Shown: positions 38,401 to 47,329 of the stretch, one piece after another
Layout: each line of letters opens with the position of its first letter
How positions within the stretch are numbered: position 1 is the stretch's first letter
Assembly (NCBI RefSeq): GCF_035325925.1
Contig: NZ_DAOKZA010000022.1
Location: 1 to 56,403 of the forward strand
DNA from: Calidifontimicrobium sp035325925
Lineage (GTDB): Bacteria > Pseudomonadota > Gammaproteobacteria > Burkholderiales > Burkholderiaceae_C
DNA length: 56,403 bases
Direction: 5' to 3'
Made by a program: the position numbers and the translations under genes
The notes under the pieces: model-generated
Told to the model about the DNA's origin: nothing
Seen by the model: the letters and a program-made list of their open reading frames with translations, nothing else
The model's database searches: none

Positions 38401-39222
38401 ATGCAGACGTCCGACCCTCCCCCCCCCGCGGCGCCCGCCCCGGATTCCGGCGCAGCCGCGGGCGCCGACACCGTCCCCGCCTCCCCGTTCTCGATCGCGC
38501 TGCGGCCGCTCGGCTTCGCCGACCCGCTGCGCTGGGTCGCGCGCGGCGCGCGCGACTTCGCGCGCGCGCCGTTCATCGGGCTGTTCTACGGCGGCTGCTT
38601 CATGGTGATGGGCTGGGCGCTGATGAAGGTCTTCGAGCAGGCGCCGGCGTACACGCTGGCGCTGTCGGCCGGCTTCCTGCTGATGGGCCCGTTCCTGTGC
38701 CTGGGCCTGTACCAGACCAGCCTGCGGCTCGAGCGCGGCGAGCGCCCCGACTTCGGAGACTCGCTGCTCGCGTGGCAGACGCGCACCGGCACGCTGGCGA
38801 TCTTCGGCTTCGTGCTGCTCGTGCTCGAGATGCTGTGGGGGCGCGCGGCGCTCGTGGTGTTCGCCGTCAGCTTCGACGGCATGCCCGACTTCAAGGGGTC
38901 GGTGCAGGCGCTGCTCGATCCCGGCAACCTGCAGTTCATCGTCGCCTACGTCGGCGTCGGGGGCGTGTTCGCCGGGCTGATCTTCGCGGTCAGCGTCGTC
39001 GCGATGCCGATGATCCTGCACCGCCAGACCGACGCGATCACCGCCGGCCTGACCAGCCTGCGGCTGGTGCTGACGCAGCCGCTGGTGATGCTGTTCTGGG
39101 GCGCGCTGATCACGCTGCTGGTCGTGCTCGCGCTGCTGCCCTGGTTTGCCGGGCTGCTGGTCGTCGGGCCGGTGCTCGGCCACGCCAGCTGGCACGCGTA
39201 CCGCGCCGCCGTCATCGACTGA
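38401..39222 (+). CDS. DUF2189 family membrane protein
   Basis: A 273-residue inner-membrane protein starting at ATG 38401. A Pro/Ala-rich cytoplasmic head (1-35) is followed by about six hydrophobic segments (APFIGLFYGGCFMVMGWALM, LALSAGFLLMGPFLCLGLY, LAIFGFVLLVLEMLWGRAAL and others). The GLYQTSLRLERGERPDF loop and the ending GHASWHAYRAAV are typical of DUF2189 proteins, which are often near cytochrome-oxidase or respiratory genes. No such gene is adjacent here. Confidence 0.87.
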   Translation: MQTSDPPPPAAPAPDSGAAAGADTVPASPFSIALRPLGFADPLRWVARGARDFARAPFIGLFYGGCFMVMGWALMKVFEQAPAYTLALSAGFLLMGPFLCLGLYQTSLRLERGERPDFGDSLLAWQTRTGTLAIFGFVLLVLEMLWGRAALVVFAVSFDGMPDFKGSVQALLDPGNLQFIVAYVGVGGVFAGLIFAVSVVAMPMILHRQTDAITAGLTSLRLVLTQPLVMLFWGALITLLVVLALLPWFAGLLVVGPVLGHASWHAYRAAVID

Positions 39223-39237
39223 GAAGCCTCGATTCGT

Positions 39238-40062
39238 TCAGCGCGGCACGGCGCCGCCGGCGAGCAGCGCCCGGGCCTGCGCGAGCCAGGCCTTCAGCGT
39301 CGCGGCGTGCGCCGGGCCGACGCGCAACAGCACCTTCTGACCCGCGGCCAGGTCCTCGAGCGCCGGGTCGGCGAACTCGTAGCGCACCCAGGGGCGCGTC
39401 GACGCGATCGGGCCCCGGACCTCGGTCAGGTGCACCGGCAGCGGCACCGGCGCCTCTGGCGTCGCCAGCAGCAGGTCGATCACGTCGACGACGCGGTCGT
39501 TGAAGGCACGCCCGGGGTAGCCGAGATACTCGTAGGCAGCCTGCAGCTGCGGGTACAGGCGCAGGTACAGCGCCACCGCGCGCACCGGATCGACACTGGC
39601 GACCAGCCGCACGAAGGCGTCGTAGCGCGCCGCGTTGGCGGCACCGACGATGTTGCGACCGTCGACCACGACGGTGTCGAAGCGCCCCGGCGTGGGCACC
39701 ACCGGCCAACGCTCGGCAGGCGCGTGCGCGCGGCCGAGGTTGTCGACGGTGGCGGCGACGCGGCGGGCGAAGTCGTCGGTGTGCACGAAGCGCAGCACCG
39801 CCTCGCGGCCGACCAGCGCCGCCAGCAGCGACTCGAGCGTCGGTGGCTGCGCCGCCTCGACGGGTTCGTCGCCCGCCACCGCGACCGCATCGATCGGGTA
39901 GCGAACCGCCGACGCCGTCGGTGCCGCCGCCGGCGCGACCTCGGCCACCGGTGCCGGCTCGGCCGGCGCCGGTGCAGCGGTCGGCCGCAGCCACCACCAC
40001 GCGCCGACCGCCAGCGCCGCCGCGCCGATCGCCAGTGCCGCCCAGGTGCTGCGTGTGTTCAT
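39238..40062 (-). CDS. DUF3014 family membrane-anchored protein
   Basis: A 274-residue protein from ATG 40062, behind GGAGGGG. One N-terminal membrane anchor (WAALAIGAAALAVGAWWWL), an Ala/Pro-rich linker (about 35-65), then the DUF3014 body: LLAALVGREAVLRFVHTDDF, YDAFVRLVASVDPVRAVALY, LYPQLQAAYEYLGYPGRAFN. Family role unknown; the body is expected in the periplasm. It meets the DUF2189 gene tail to tail with a 15-bp gap. Confidence 0.87.
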   Translation of the reverse strand: MNTRSTWAALAIGAAALAVGAWWWLRPTAAPAPAEPAPVAEVAPAAAPTASAVRYPIDAVAVAGDEPVEAAQPPTLESLLAALVGREAVLRFVHTDDFARRVAATVDNLGRAHAPAERWPVVPTPGRFDTVVVDGRNIVGAANAARYDAFVRLVASVDPVRAVALYLRLYPQLQAAYEYLGYPGRAFNDRVVDVIDLLLATPEAPVPLPVHLTEVRGPIASTRPWVRYEFADPALEDLAAGQKVLLRVGPAHAATLKAWLAQARALLAGGAVPR

Positions 40063-40189
40063 CGTCGGCCCCTCCTGCACGCCGCGGCCGCCGAAGTCGA
40101 CGGCCCCCGCGCGCTACGTCGTCATCGGGTGCGACGCTGCGGCGCCGGGCGGGTTCCCCAGGGTTGTCCCGCGCCGGCTCGCGACACGC

Positions 40190-41185
40190 TCACGGCAGCA
40201 GCACGCTCGAGCCGGTGGTGCGGCGCGCCTCGAGGTCGCGGTGCGCGAGCGCGACGTCGGCCAGCGGGTAGCGCTGGTCGATGCGGATCTTCACCTGCCC
40301 CGACAGCACCATCGAGAACAGGTCGTCGGCCATCGCCTGCGTGCGCTCGCGCGTCGCGATGTGCGTGAACAGCGTCTGCCGCGTCACGTACAGCGAGCCC
40401 TTGGCGGCCAGCGTGCCGACCTGCAGCGGCGGCACCGGCCCCGACGCGTTGCCGAACGCGGCGAGCAGGCCGAACGGCGCGAGGCACTCGAGCGAGCGCT
40501 CGAAGGTGTCCTTGCCCACCGAGTCGTAGACCACCTTCACGCCGCGCCCGCCGGTGATCTCGCGCACCCGCGCGACGAAGTCCTCGGTGTTGTAGTTGAT
40601 CGCGTGCGCCGCGCCGTGCTCGCGCGCCAGCGCGCACTTGGCGTCGCTGCCGGCGGTGGCGATCAGATCCAGCCCCAGCGCCCTGGCCCACTGACACGCG
40701 ATCAGCCCGACCCCGCCGGCGGCGGCGTGGAAAACGATCGCATCGCCCGGCTGCAATCCGCCCTGCGGCAGCGTGCGCTTGAGCAGGTACTGCACGGTCA
40801 GGCCCTTGAGCATCATCGCCGCGGCGGTCTCGAAGTCGATGCCTTCGGGAAGCCTGACGACGTTCATCGCCGGCATCACGCGGCACTCGCTGTACGCGCC
40901 CGGGGGCATGCCGGCGTACGCGGCGCGGTCGCCGGGCGCCAGGTGCGTCACGCCGTCGCCGACCGCCTCGACGACGCCGGCGGCCTCCATGCCCAGCGTC
41001 AGCGGCAGCGCGTTGGCATACAGGCCGATGCGCTGGTAGACGTCGATGAAGTTCAGCCCGCAGGCATGGTGGCGGATGCGGATCTGCCCCGGGCCGGGTT
41101 CGCCCACCGGCCGCTCGACGAGGCGCATCTCGTCGGGGCCGCCGTACTTGTCGATCATCACGCACTTGCTCAGGGTCTCGGCCAT
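40190..41185 (-). CDS. Quinone oxidoreductase (zeta-crystallin-like, MDR family)
   Basis: A 331-residue NADPH-dependent quinone reductase. Start ATG 41185 with CGGAG upstream. N-terminal GroES-like domain with the conserved GLNFIDVYQRIGLYANALP, then the nucleotide-binding motif FHAAAGGVGLIACQWARALG, and SVGKDTFERSLECLAPFG. It lacks the zinc ligands of alcohol dehydrogenases, as expected for this branch. Member of the Qor family (E. coli Qor shares this layout). Likely acts on quinones or related enones; no operon partner is evident. Confidence 0.93.
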   Translation of the reverse strand: MAETLSKCVMIDKYGGPDEMRLVERPVGEPGPGQIRIRHHACGLNFIDVYQRIGLYANALPLTLGMEAAGVVEAVGDGVTHLAPGDRAAYAGMPPGAYSECRVMPAMNVVRLPEGIDFETAAAMMLKGLTVQYLLKRTLPQGGLQPGDAIVFHAAAGGVGLIACQWARALGLDLIATAGSDAKCALAREHGAAHAINYNTEDFVARVREITGGRGVKVVYDSVGKDTFERSLECLAPFGLLAAFGNASGPVPPLQVGTLAAKGSLYVTRQTLFTHIATRERTQAMADDLFSMVLSGQVKIRIDQRYPLADVALAHRDLEARRTTGSSVLLP

Positions 41186-41235
41186 CGCTTGCTCCGGGTG
41201 GGTGTCAGGGTGGGTCTCGGTCGAAGCGGCGCAGG

Positions 41236-41613
41236 TTAGCGCATCCCCGTGCGACGCCGCCGGCGGCGCACCATCGCCCCGTACAGGCCGGCATTGACGA
41301 GCGCCAGCAACGCGGCCAGCACCCACTGCGCCTCGCGCGTGAGCCCGGCCGGGTAGACCAGCGCTGCCAGGTAGTGCTCGACGAAGCCGCCGACGTAGCC
41401 CTGCTCGCCGGCCGCGCGGCGCAACGCGACCTCGAGCGGCGTCAGCGGACACAACCCGCCGCTGGCCTCGACCCACAGGCCCCAGGCCAGCGCCGGCAGG
41501 TGCAGCCACGCGAGGCGTGGCCAGCGCCACACGGCGAGCGCCCCGGCGGCGACCCAGACGACGAACAGCGCGTGCAGCGCGAGCACCACGTCGGCGAGAA
41601 TGCCTTCGATCAT
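41236..41613 (-). CDS. DUF2784 family small membrane protein
   Basis: A 125-residue protein with about three or four membrane segments (DVVLALHALFVVWVAAGAL, LAWLHLPALAWGLWVEASGG, WVLAALLALVNAGLYGAMV) and the DUF2784 core CPLTPLEVALRRAAGEQGY followed by GFVEHYLAALVYPAGLT. Start ATG 41613; its start lies only 24 bp from that of the divergent DUF2007 gene, so their promoters must overlap each other's coding ends. Function unknown. Confidence 0.85.
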   Translation of the reverse strand: MIEGILADVVLALHALFVVWVAAGALAVWRWPRLAWLHLPALAWGLWVEASGGLCPLTPLEVALRRAAGEQGYVGGFVEHYLAALVYPAGLTREAQWVLAALLALVNAGLYGAMVRRRRRRTGMR

Positions 41614-41637
41614 GACCAAGCGATGTTCCCACGCGCG

Positions 41638-41943
41638 ATGCAGCGGGTGACGCGCGCGCCGAACCTGGCGGTGGCCACGCTGTGGGCCGATCTGCTGCGC
41701 CACGCCGGCATCGACGCCAGCGTGCAGCGCGCCTGGGCCGGCAGCATCGCCGGCGAGATCCCGCCCGATCAGGCGCTGCCCGAGGTCTGGGTCGATCGCG
41801 ACGACCAGCTCGCGGCGGCGCGTGCACTGCTCGACGGCCTGCGCCACGCCCCGCAGCGCGACTGGCTGTGCCGCGCCTGCGGCGAGCGTGTCCAGGGTGC
41901 GTTCGAGCAGTGCTGGAACTGCGGCGCGATGATGCCGTGCTGA
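41638..41943 (+). CDS. DUF2007 family zinc-ribbon protein
   Basis: A 101-residue protein from ATG 41638 (MQRVTRAPNLAVATLWADLL); ATG 41623 would add five residues. The N-terminal part is the DUF2007 domain, related to the PII-like fold of signal proteins (LLRHAGIDASVQRAW, LPEVWVDRDDQLAAARALL). The C-terminus is a short zinc ribbon with CRAC and CWNC pairs. Function unknown. Confidence 0.85.
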   Translation: MQRVTRAPNLAVATLWADLLRHAGIDASVQRAWAGSIAGEIPPDQALPEVWVDRDDQLAAARALLDGLRHAPQRDWLCRACGERVQGAFEQCWNCGAMMPC

Positions 41944-41965
41944 GCCGGCGCATCGCACCGTTGCC

Positions 41966-42898
41966 ATGCGCCTGACGCCCCGGCTCGCCGCCCTGCTCAC
42001 GCTGCCGCCGCTGCTGTGGGCCAGCAACGCGGTCGTCGGCCGGCTGATGGTCGGCCACGTGCCGCCGCTGACGCTCAACGCGCTGCGCTGGATCGTCGTG
42101 TTCGTGCTGCTGCTTCCGCTGGGCTGGCGTGCGATCGCCGGCGCGGCGGCGCGGCGCGCCGTGGCGCAACGCTGGCGCGAGCTGGCGCTGCTCGGGCTGC
42201 TCGGCATGGGCAGCTACAACGCGCTGCAGTACGCGGCGCTGGTGACGTCGACGCCGCTGAACGTCACGCTGATCGCCGCCAGCACGCCGGTGTGGATGCT
42301 CGCCGTCGGCGCGCTGTGCTACGGCGAGCGCGCCTCTCGGCGCGCGCTGTTCGGTGCGGCACTGTCGCTGCTCGGCGTCGCGGTGGTGCTCGCGCGCGGC
42401 GAGCCGGCGCGGCTGGTGCAGGTGCGCTTCGTCGCCGGCGACCTGTGGATGCTGCTGGCCGTCGTCGCCTGGGCCTTCTACTCCTGGCGGCTCGCCCGCC
42501 CCGGCCCGCTGATGCGCGCCGACACGCGGCCGGCATGGAACTGGGCCGAGTTCCTGCTGGTGCAGGCGGTGTTCGGCGTGCTGTGGGCCGGCGCCTTCGG
42601 CGTGGGCGAAGCGCTGGCGGTGCCGCAGGCGTCGGTGCAGTGGTCGCTGCCGGTGGTGATGGCGGTGCTGTACGTCGCGCTGGGGCCGTCGATCGTCGCG
42701 TACTACTGCTGGGGCCGCGGCGTCGGCGCGGTCGGGCCCGCGGTGGCGGCGTTCTTCGCCAACCTCGCGCCGCTGTTCGCCGCGCTGATGCAAGGCGCGC
42801 TGCTGCACGAGTCGCCACGCCCGTACCACGCGCTGGCGTTCGGCCTGATCATCGCCGGCATCGTGGTCTCGACGCGACGCAAGCAGGCCCCGCGATGA
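41966..42898 (+). CDS. EamA/DMT family transporter
   Basis: A 310-residue membrane protein with ten hydrophobic segments in two EamA repeats (PLLWASNAVVGRLMVGHVPP at the start of the first; VVAWAFYSWRLARPG at the start of the second; SIVAYYCWGRGVGAVGPAVA). Such proteins export amino acids or other metabolites. The substrate cannot be read. It starts at ATG 41966, 22 bp after DUF2007, and overlaps the next gene by ATGA. Confidence 0.92.
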   Translation: MRLTPRLAALLTLPPLLWASNAVVGRLMVGHVPPLTLNALRWIVVFVLLLPLGWRAIAGAAARRAVAQRWRELALLGLLGMGSYNALQYAALVTSTPLNVTLIAASTPVWMLAVGALCYGERASRRALFGAALSLLGVAVVLARGEPARLVQVRFVAGDLWMLLAVVAWAFYSWRLARPGPLMRADTRPAWNWAEFLLVQAVFGVLWAGAFGVGEALAVPQASVQWSLPVVMAVLYVALGPSIVAYYCWGRGVGAVGPAVAAFFANLAPLFAALMQGALLHESPRPYHALAFGLIIAGIVVSTRRKQAPR

Positions 42899-43509
42899 AC
42901 CCGGCCCCAGGCACCGACGAGCTGGCCGACTTCGCGCTGGCGCTGATCGGCAGCCGCTTCTCGGTCTCGCCGAAGCGGCTGCACGCGCCCGGACCCAGCG
43001 CCGAACAGCTGCGCCGCATCGTCGAGGCGGCAGGCACCGCGCCCGACCACCGCGAACTGCGCCCGTGGCGGCTGCTGCGCATCGCCGCGGCGCAGCGCGA
43101 TGCGCTGGCCGACCTGTTCGAGGCCGCGCTGCTCGAACGCGACCCGGCCGCCGGCGAAGCCGAACGCGCCGAGGCGCGCGTCAAGGCGCACCGCGCGCCC
43201 GAGCTGCTGCTCGCCGTGGCGAAACTGCAGCCGCCGCACGACGACGTCGTCGAGCACGAACGCTACGTCACCCTCGGTGCGGCGCTGATGGCGCTGCTGC
43301 TGACCGCGCACGCGATGGGCTTCGCCGGCATGCTCACCAGCGGCCGCGCGCTGCGCAGCGGCGCGTTCGCCCGCGGGCTCGGCCTGGCCGACGACGAGCG
43401 CCCGGTGTGCTTCGTGTCGCTGGGCACCGCCAGCGAGGTGCGCCGCCACCCGCGCACCGCCGCCGACCAGTGGCTCGCCGACTGGGCACCGCGGCGCGCC
43501 GCGCCCTGA
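42895..43509 (+). CDS. Nitroreductase family protein (YdjA-like)
   Basis: A 204-residue FMN-dependent nitroreductase of the small YdjA type. Start ATG 42895 overlaps the transporter stop (ATGA). The SRFSVSPKRLHAPGPSAEQL opening and the AAGTAPDHRELRPWRLLRI stretch (the APDH...PW pattern) are diagnostic; GAALMALLLTAHAMGFAGML and VCFVSLGTAS lie in the C-terminal half. Natural substrate unknown. Confidence 0.9.
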   Translation: MNPAPGTDELADFALALIGSRFSVSPKRLHAPGPSAEQLRRIVEAAGTAPDHRELRPWRLLRIAAAQRDALADLFEAALLERDPAAGEAERAEARVKAHRAPELLLAVAKLQPPHDDVVEHERYVTLGAALMALLLTAHAMGFAGMLTSGRALRSGAFARGLGLADDERPVCFVSLGTASEVRRHPRTAADQWLADWAPRRAAP

Positions 43510-43531
43510 TGTCGCGGCGCCTGCGGCGCGG

Positions 43532-44200
43532 TCAGTCCCGTTGCAGCCGGTCCTTGACGACGACCCAGCCGTTGTCCTGGGTCTCGATGTGGCCGCGTTC
43601 CTCGAGGTCCTTCATCACGCGGCTGACCATCTCGCGCGACGCGCCGACGACCTTGGCCAGGTCCTGGCGCGAGACCTTGCTGCGGATGATCAGCACGCCC
43701 TTGTCGTCCTCGGCCATGTCGAGCAGCGCGCGCGCGACGCGCCCGTACACGTCGAGCAGCGCCAGCGATTCGATCTGCCGATCGGCGGCGCGCAGCCGCG
43801 CGACCAACCCGCGCAGGATCGCGTACGCCAGACTCGCGGTCTCGGGCAGGCAGCGGGCGAACTCGTTGCGCCCGAGCACCAGCATGTCGGTCTGCACTTC
43901 GGCGCGCACCGTGGCCGAGTGCGGCTCGTTGTCGATCAGGCTCATCTCGCCGACGTAGTCGCCGGCCTGCAGCACCGCGAGGATCACCTCGCGGCCGCGC
44001 GAGTCCGAGGTCAGCACGCGTGCGCGGCCGTTGAGCAGGATGAACAACGCATTGCTCTTGCGCCCCTGCTCGACGACGATCTCGCCGCGGCGGAAGCGCC
44101 GCTTGACCACGCTGTCGGCGATCGTCTGCGCCTGGTCGTTGGTCAGCATCGAAAACAACGGCACGCGGCGGATCAGGTCGAGATTCGACAGCATCGACAT
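43532..44200 (-). CDS. Crp/Fnr family transcriptional regulator
   Basis: A 222-residue regulator from ATG 44200, preceded by AGGAGG. Cyclic-nucleotide-binding domain (about 15-130, with FRRGEIVVEQGRKSNALFIL and GDYVGEMSLIDNEPHSATVR, the RSA-type phosphate loop altered to HSATVR), a long dimer helix, and a C-terminal winged helix (VSRQDLAKVVGASREMVSRV). It has no N-terminal Cys cluster, so it is not an oxygen-sensing FNR; it is closer to Crp. Divergent from trxB, from which it is separated by 213 bp. Confidence 0.92.
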   Translation of the reverse strand: MSMLSNLDLIRRVPLFSMLTNDQAQTIADSVVKRRFRRGEIVVEQGRKSNALFILLNGRARVLTSDSRGREVILAVLQAGDYVGEMSLIDNEPHSATVRAEVQTDMLVLGRNEFARCLPETASLAYAILRGLVARLRAADRQIESLALLDVYGRVARALLDMAEDDKGVLIIRSKVSRQDLAKVVGASREMVSRVMKDLEERGHIETQDNGWVVVKDRLQRD

Positions 44201-44413
44201 CAGCGGTTCCTCCTGGTTGTGCGTCGGCCGGTGCCGGTCGACGGGCACCCGCGCTATCGACGCGCGCCAAGTGCCTAGAATTTCACTATTGTGCCGATTG
44301 CAGCGCCGGGCGGCACCCTGTGGCAACCCCATGTCATCATCGGCGTGGGGCCTGCACCACGCCGTCGCGCGGCCCGCGCGCTCCTTCCCGAGACTCCTGT
44401 CCCCCTCTTCGCG

Positions 44414-45373
44414 ATGACCACTGCCCCCACCCACGCCCAGGTCCTGATCCTCGGCTCCGGCCCTGCCGGCTACACCGCGGCGATCTATGCTGCCCGCGCG
44501 AACCTGCAACCGCTGCTGGTCACCGGCATGGCCCAGGGCGGCCAGTTGATGACGACCACCGACGTCGACAACTGGCCCGCCGACGTGGCCGGCGTGCAGG
44601 GGCCGGACCTGATGCAGCGCTTCCAGCAGCACGCCGAGCGCTTCGACACGAAGATCGTGTTCGACCACGTCAACGAGGTCGACCTGTCGCAGCGGCCGTT
44701 CCGCCTGAAGGGCGACTCGGGCAGCTACTCCTGCGACGCGCTGATCGTGGCCACCGGCGCCAGTGCGAAGTACCTGGGCCTGCCCAGCGAGCAGGCGTTC
44801 ATGGGCCGCGGGGTCAGCGGCTGTGCCACCTGCGACGGCTTCTTCTATCGCGGCGAGGAGGTGTGCGTCGTCGGCGGCGGCAACACCGCGGTCGAGGAGG
44901 CGCTGTACCTGTCGAACATCGCGACCAAGGTGCACCTGATCCACCGCCGCGACAAGTTCCGCGCCGAGCCGATCATGGTCGACAAGCTGATGGACAAGGT
45001 GACCGCGGGCAAGATCGAGCTGCACCTGTTCCACACGCTCGACGAGGTGCTCGGCGACGCCAGTGGCGTGACCGGCGTGCGGCTGAAGTCCGCGCAGGAC
45101 GGCAGCACGCGCCAGCTCGCGCTCAAGGGGTGCTTCATCGCCATCGGCCACAGCCCGAACACCGACATCTTCAAGGGCCAGCTCGAGATGAAGGACGGCT
45201 ACATCGTCACCCGGTCCGGCCTCGCCGGGATGGCGACGATGACCAGCGTGCCCGGCGTGTTCGCCGCCGGCGACGTGCAGGACCACGTCTACCGGCAGGC
45301 GATCACCAGCGCCGGCACCGGCTGCATGGCGGCGCTCGACGCGCAGCGTTTCCTCGAGCAGCAGCAGGGCTGA
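44414..45373 (+). CDS. trxB: Thioredoxin reductase
   Basis: A 319-residue flavoprotein that reduces thioredoxin with NADPH. FAD motif ILGSGPAGYTAAIYAARANL, redox-active CATC (C137-C140), NADPH motif VVGGGNTAVEEALYLSNIA with HRRDKFRA after it, and the closing GVFAAGDVQDHVYRQAITSA. Start ATG 44414. A TAGAAT (44276-44281) well upstream may be its -10 element, which would give a long leader. Cytoplasmic thiol homeostasis. Confidence 0.97.
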   Translation: MTTAPTHAQVLILGSGPAGYTAAIYAARANLQPLLVTGMAQGGQLMTTTDVDNWPADVAGVQGPDLMQRFQQHAERFDTKIVFDHVNEVDLSQRPFRLKGDSGSYSCDALIVATGASAKYLGLPSEQAFMGRGVSGCATCDGFFYRGEEVCVVGGGNTAVEEALYLSNIATKVHLIHRRDKFRAEPIMVDKLMDKVTAGKIELHLFHTLDEVLGDASGVTGVRLKSAQDGSTRQLALKGCFIAIGHSPNTDIFKGQLEMKDGYIVTRSGLAGMATMTSVPGVFAAGDVQDHVYRQAITSAGTGCMAALDAQRFLEQQQG

Positions 45374-45401
45374 CCGCAGCAGTCGCCCCCGGGCGCCGAC
45401 G

Positions 45402-45431
45402 GTGCCAGCGCGCGTCGAACCTGGCTATAAT
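45402..45431 (+). promoter_or_regulatory. Promoter of rpmB-rpmG
   Basis: A perfect TATAAT (45426-45431) lies 33 bp before the rpmB start. GTGCCA (45402-45407) at 18-bp spacing is a passable -35 element. Fits a strong constitutive ribosomal-protein promoter. Confidence 0.65.
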
Positions 45432-45464
45432 TTGCGGCTTTGCTGAATCCCACGGAGAAGCGTC

Positions 45465-45698
45465 ATGGCACGCGTCTGTCAAGTCACGGGCAAGCGCCCG
45501 ATGGTCGGGAACCACGTGTCCCACGCCAACAACAAGACCAAGCGCCGGTTCCTGCCCAACCTGCAGTACCGCCGGTTCTGGCTCGAAACCGAGAACCGCT
45601 GGGTGCGCCTGCGCGTGAGCAACGCGGCGCTGCGGCTGATCGACAAGGTCGGCATCGACCAGGTCGTCGCCGACCTGCGGGCCAAGGGCGAACTCTGA
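45465..45698 (+). CDS. rpmB: 50S ribosomal protein L28
   Basis: A 77-residue protein with the family opening MARVCQVTGKRPMVGNHVSH and the NKTKRRFLPNLQ stretch. Start ATG 45465 with GGAGAA upstream. Part of the large ribosomal subunit; the usual L28-L33 pair. Confidence 0.98.
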   Translation: MARVCQVTGKRPMVGNHVSHANNKTKRRFLPNLQYRRFWLETENRWVRLRVSNAALRLIDKVGIDQVVADLRAKGEL

Positions 45699-45712
45699 AC
45701 TAGGAGACCGAG

Positions 45713-45883
45713 ATGGCGACCAAAGGCGGACGCGACAAGATCAAGCTGGAATCGACGGCCGGCACCGGGCACTTCTACACGACGAGCAAAAACAAGAAGA
45801 CCACGCCGGAGAAGCTCGAGTTCATGAAGTTCGACCCGAAGGCGCGCAAGCACGTGCTGTACAAGGAAACCAAGCTGAAGTGA
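45713..45883 (+). CDS. rpmG: 50S ribosomal protein L33
   Basis: A 56-residue protein (MATKGGRDKIKLESTAGTGH at the start, KEF-free tail ending KHVLYKETKLK). It follows rpmB by 14 bp with TAGGAGA as ribosome-binding site. It lacks the Cys pairs of zinc-binding L33, so it is the zinc-free form, as in E. coli. It sits just before a strong terminator. Confidence 0.98.
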   Translation: MATKGGRDKIKLESTAGTGHFYTTSKNKKTTPEKLEFMKFDPKARKHVLYKETKLK

Positions 45884-45914
45884 CCCGGCCGCGCTGGCCG
45901 GATCACACCACGAG

Positions 45915-45942
45915 AAGGGCCCGTATCGCGGGCCCTTTTTCT
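45915..45942 (+). terminator. Intrinsic terminator after rpmG
   Basis: Perfect 9-bp stem AAGGGCCCG / CGGGCCCTT with a 5-base loop (TATCG), then a T-rich run (TTTTTCTT). It ends the rpmB-rpmG transcript and is 32 bp past the rpmG stop. Confidence 0.92.
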
Positions 45943-45988
45943 TCTCACGGCGCCGGGCGGAGGCGGCATGCGTCGCCCGCCCACGCGA

Positions 45989-47215
45989 TCAGGCGTGCGC
46001 CGCGGCGCGCAGCCTCAGCGAGAATTCCTGCAGCGCGGCGATGCCGCTGTCCTCGGCCTTGCGGCACCAGGCCTGCAGATCGGCGACGAGCTGCTCGGCC
46101 GAGACGTTGGTGCGCGTCCACAGCTGGCGCAGCTCCTCGCGCATCGCCACCAGCTTGGCCAGCTGCGGGCTGCCGCTGACGGCCTGCGCCAGCTGCGGCT
46201 TCACCGGGCTGGGGATCTTGTCGGCGTCGCGGTGCAGCCAGCGCTTGGCCAGCACGAGCTGGGCCAGGCGCGAGCTGTTGTGCGCGCCCTGCGCCTGCAG
46301 GTGCGCGATCTCGGCATGCACGGCGCGCCGCATCTCGGCCGCGTAGGTCGCCATCACCTCGTAGCGGTTGGCGATGATCGCCTCCAGCGTGCGGCTGTCG
46401 GCCACCGGTTTGACCTCGCCCAGCGCGAGCTTCGGCGCCGTCTTGCGCACCCTGGCCCAGCCGAGCATCTCGAGCACGCGGATGTAGCCCCAGCCGATGT
46501 CGAACTCGAACGGCTTGACCGAGAACTTGGCCGACGTCGGGTAGGTGTGGTGGTTGTTGTGCAACTCCTCGCCGCCGATGATCAGGCCCCACGGCGAGAC
46601 GTTGGTCGACGCGTCGGGCGCCTCGAAGTTGCGGTAGCCCCAGTAGTGGCCGATGCCGTTGACCACGCCTGCGGCCCAGAACGGGATCCACACCATCTGC
46701 ACCGCCCACACCGTGGCGCCGGCGGCGCCGAACAACAGCAGGTCGATGATCAGCATCAGGCCCACGCCCTGCCAGCTGTAGCGCGAGTACAGGTTGCGCT
46801 CGAGCCAGTCGTCGGGCACGCCGTGGCTGTACTTGGCCAGCGTCTCGGCGTTCTTCGCCTCGGCGCGGTACAGCTCGGCGCCCTCGCGCATCACGGTGCC
46901 CAGGCCGCGCGTCTGCGGGCTGTGCGGGTCTTCGTCGGTCTCGCACTTCGCGTGGTGCTTGCGGTGGATCGCGACCCACTCCCGGGTCACCATGCCGGTG
47001 GTCAGCCACAGCCAGAAGCGGAAGAAGTGCGACGGAACCGGCCCCAGCTCGAGCGCACGGTGCGCCTGCGCGCGGTGCAGGAAGATCGTCACCGACGCGA
47101 TCGTGACGTGCGTCACCGCCAGCGTGAAGACGACGATCTGCCACCACGACGCGTCGAGCAGGCCGCGGGCGAGCCAGTCCACCAGCGAGCTCCACAGCAC
47201 GGAAAGTTCATTCAT
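45989..47215 (-). CDS. Fatty acid desaturase (acyl-CoA desaturase type)
   Basis: A 408-residue membrane di-iron desaturase. His boxes HRAQAH (47-52), HRKHH (84-88) and HNNHH (219-223) hold the two irons. Hydrophobic segments lie about 28-48, 64-76 and 153-190. It probably introduces a cis double bond into membrane fatty acids; the delta-9 type has this layout. Start ATG 47215 (MNELSVLW); a TTG at 47242 would add nine residues. Residues about 270-408 are a helical tail beyond the usual core, rich in Ala/Leu/Arg, found in the betaproteobacterial forms. It meets rpmG tail to tail. Confidence 0.92.
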   Translation of the reverse strand: MNELSVLWSSLVDWLARGLLDASWWQIVVFTLAVTHVTIASVTIFLHRAQAHRALELGPVPSHFFRFWLWLTTGMVTREWVAIHRKHHAKCETDEDPHSPQTRGLGTVMREGAELYRAEAKNAETLAKYSHGVPDDWLERNLYSRYSWQGVGLMLIIDLLLFGAAGATVWAVQMVWIPFWAAGVVNGIGHYWGYRNFEAPDASTNVSPWGLIIGGEELHNNHHTYPTSAKFSVKPFEFDIGWGYIRVLEMLGWARVRKTAPKLALGEVKPVADSRTLEAIIANRYEVMATYAAEMRRAVHAEIAHLQAQGAHNSSRLAQLVLAKRWLHRDADKIPSPVKPQLAQAVSGSPQLAKLVAMREELRQLWTRTNVSAEQLVADLQAWCRKAEDSGIAALQEFSLRLRAAAHA

Positions 47216-47329
47216 CTCGGGATTCAGCCTCCCCGGCTGCAAACCGCCGGGATCGCGCGATTTTAGTCGACCACCCCCGCCGGCGCCGGTGGAAACCCCG
47301 TATGGCGCACCAGCACGGTGCGCGCCGGT

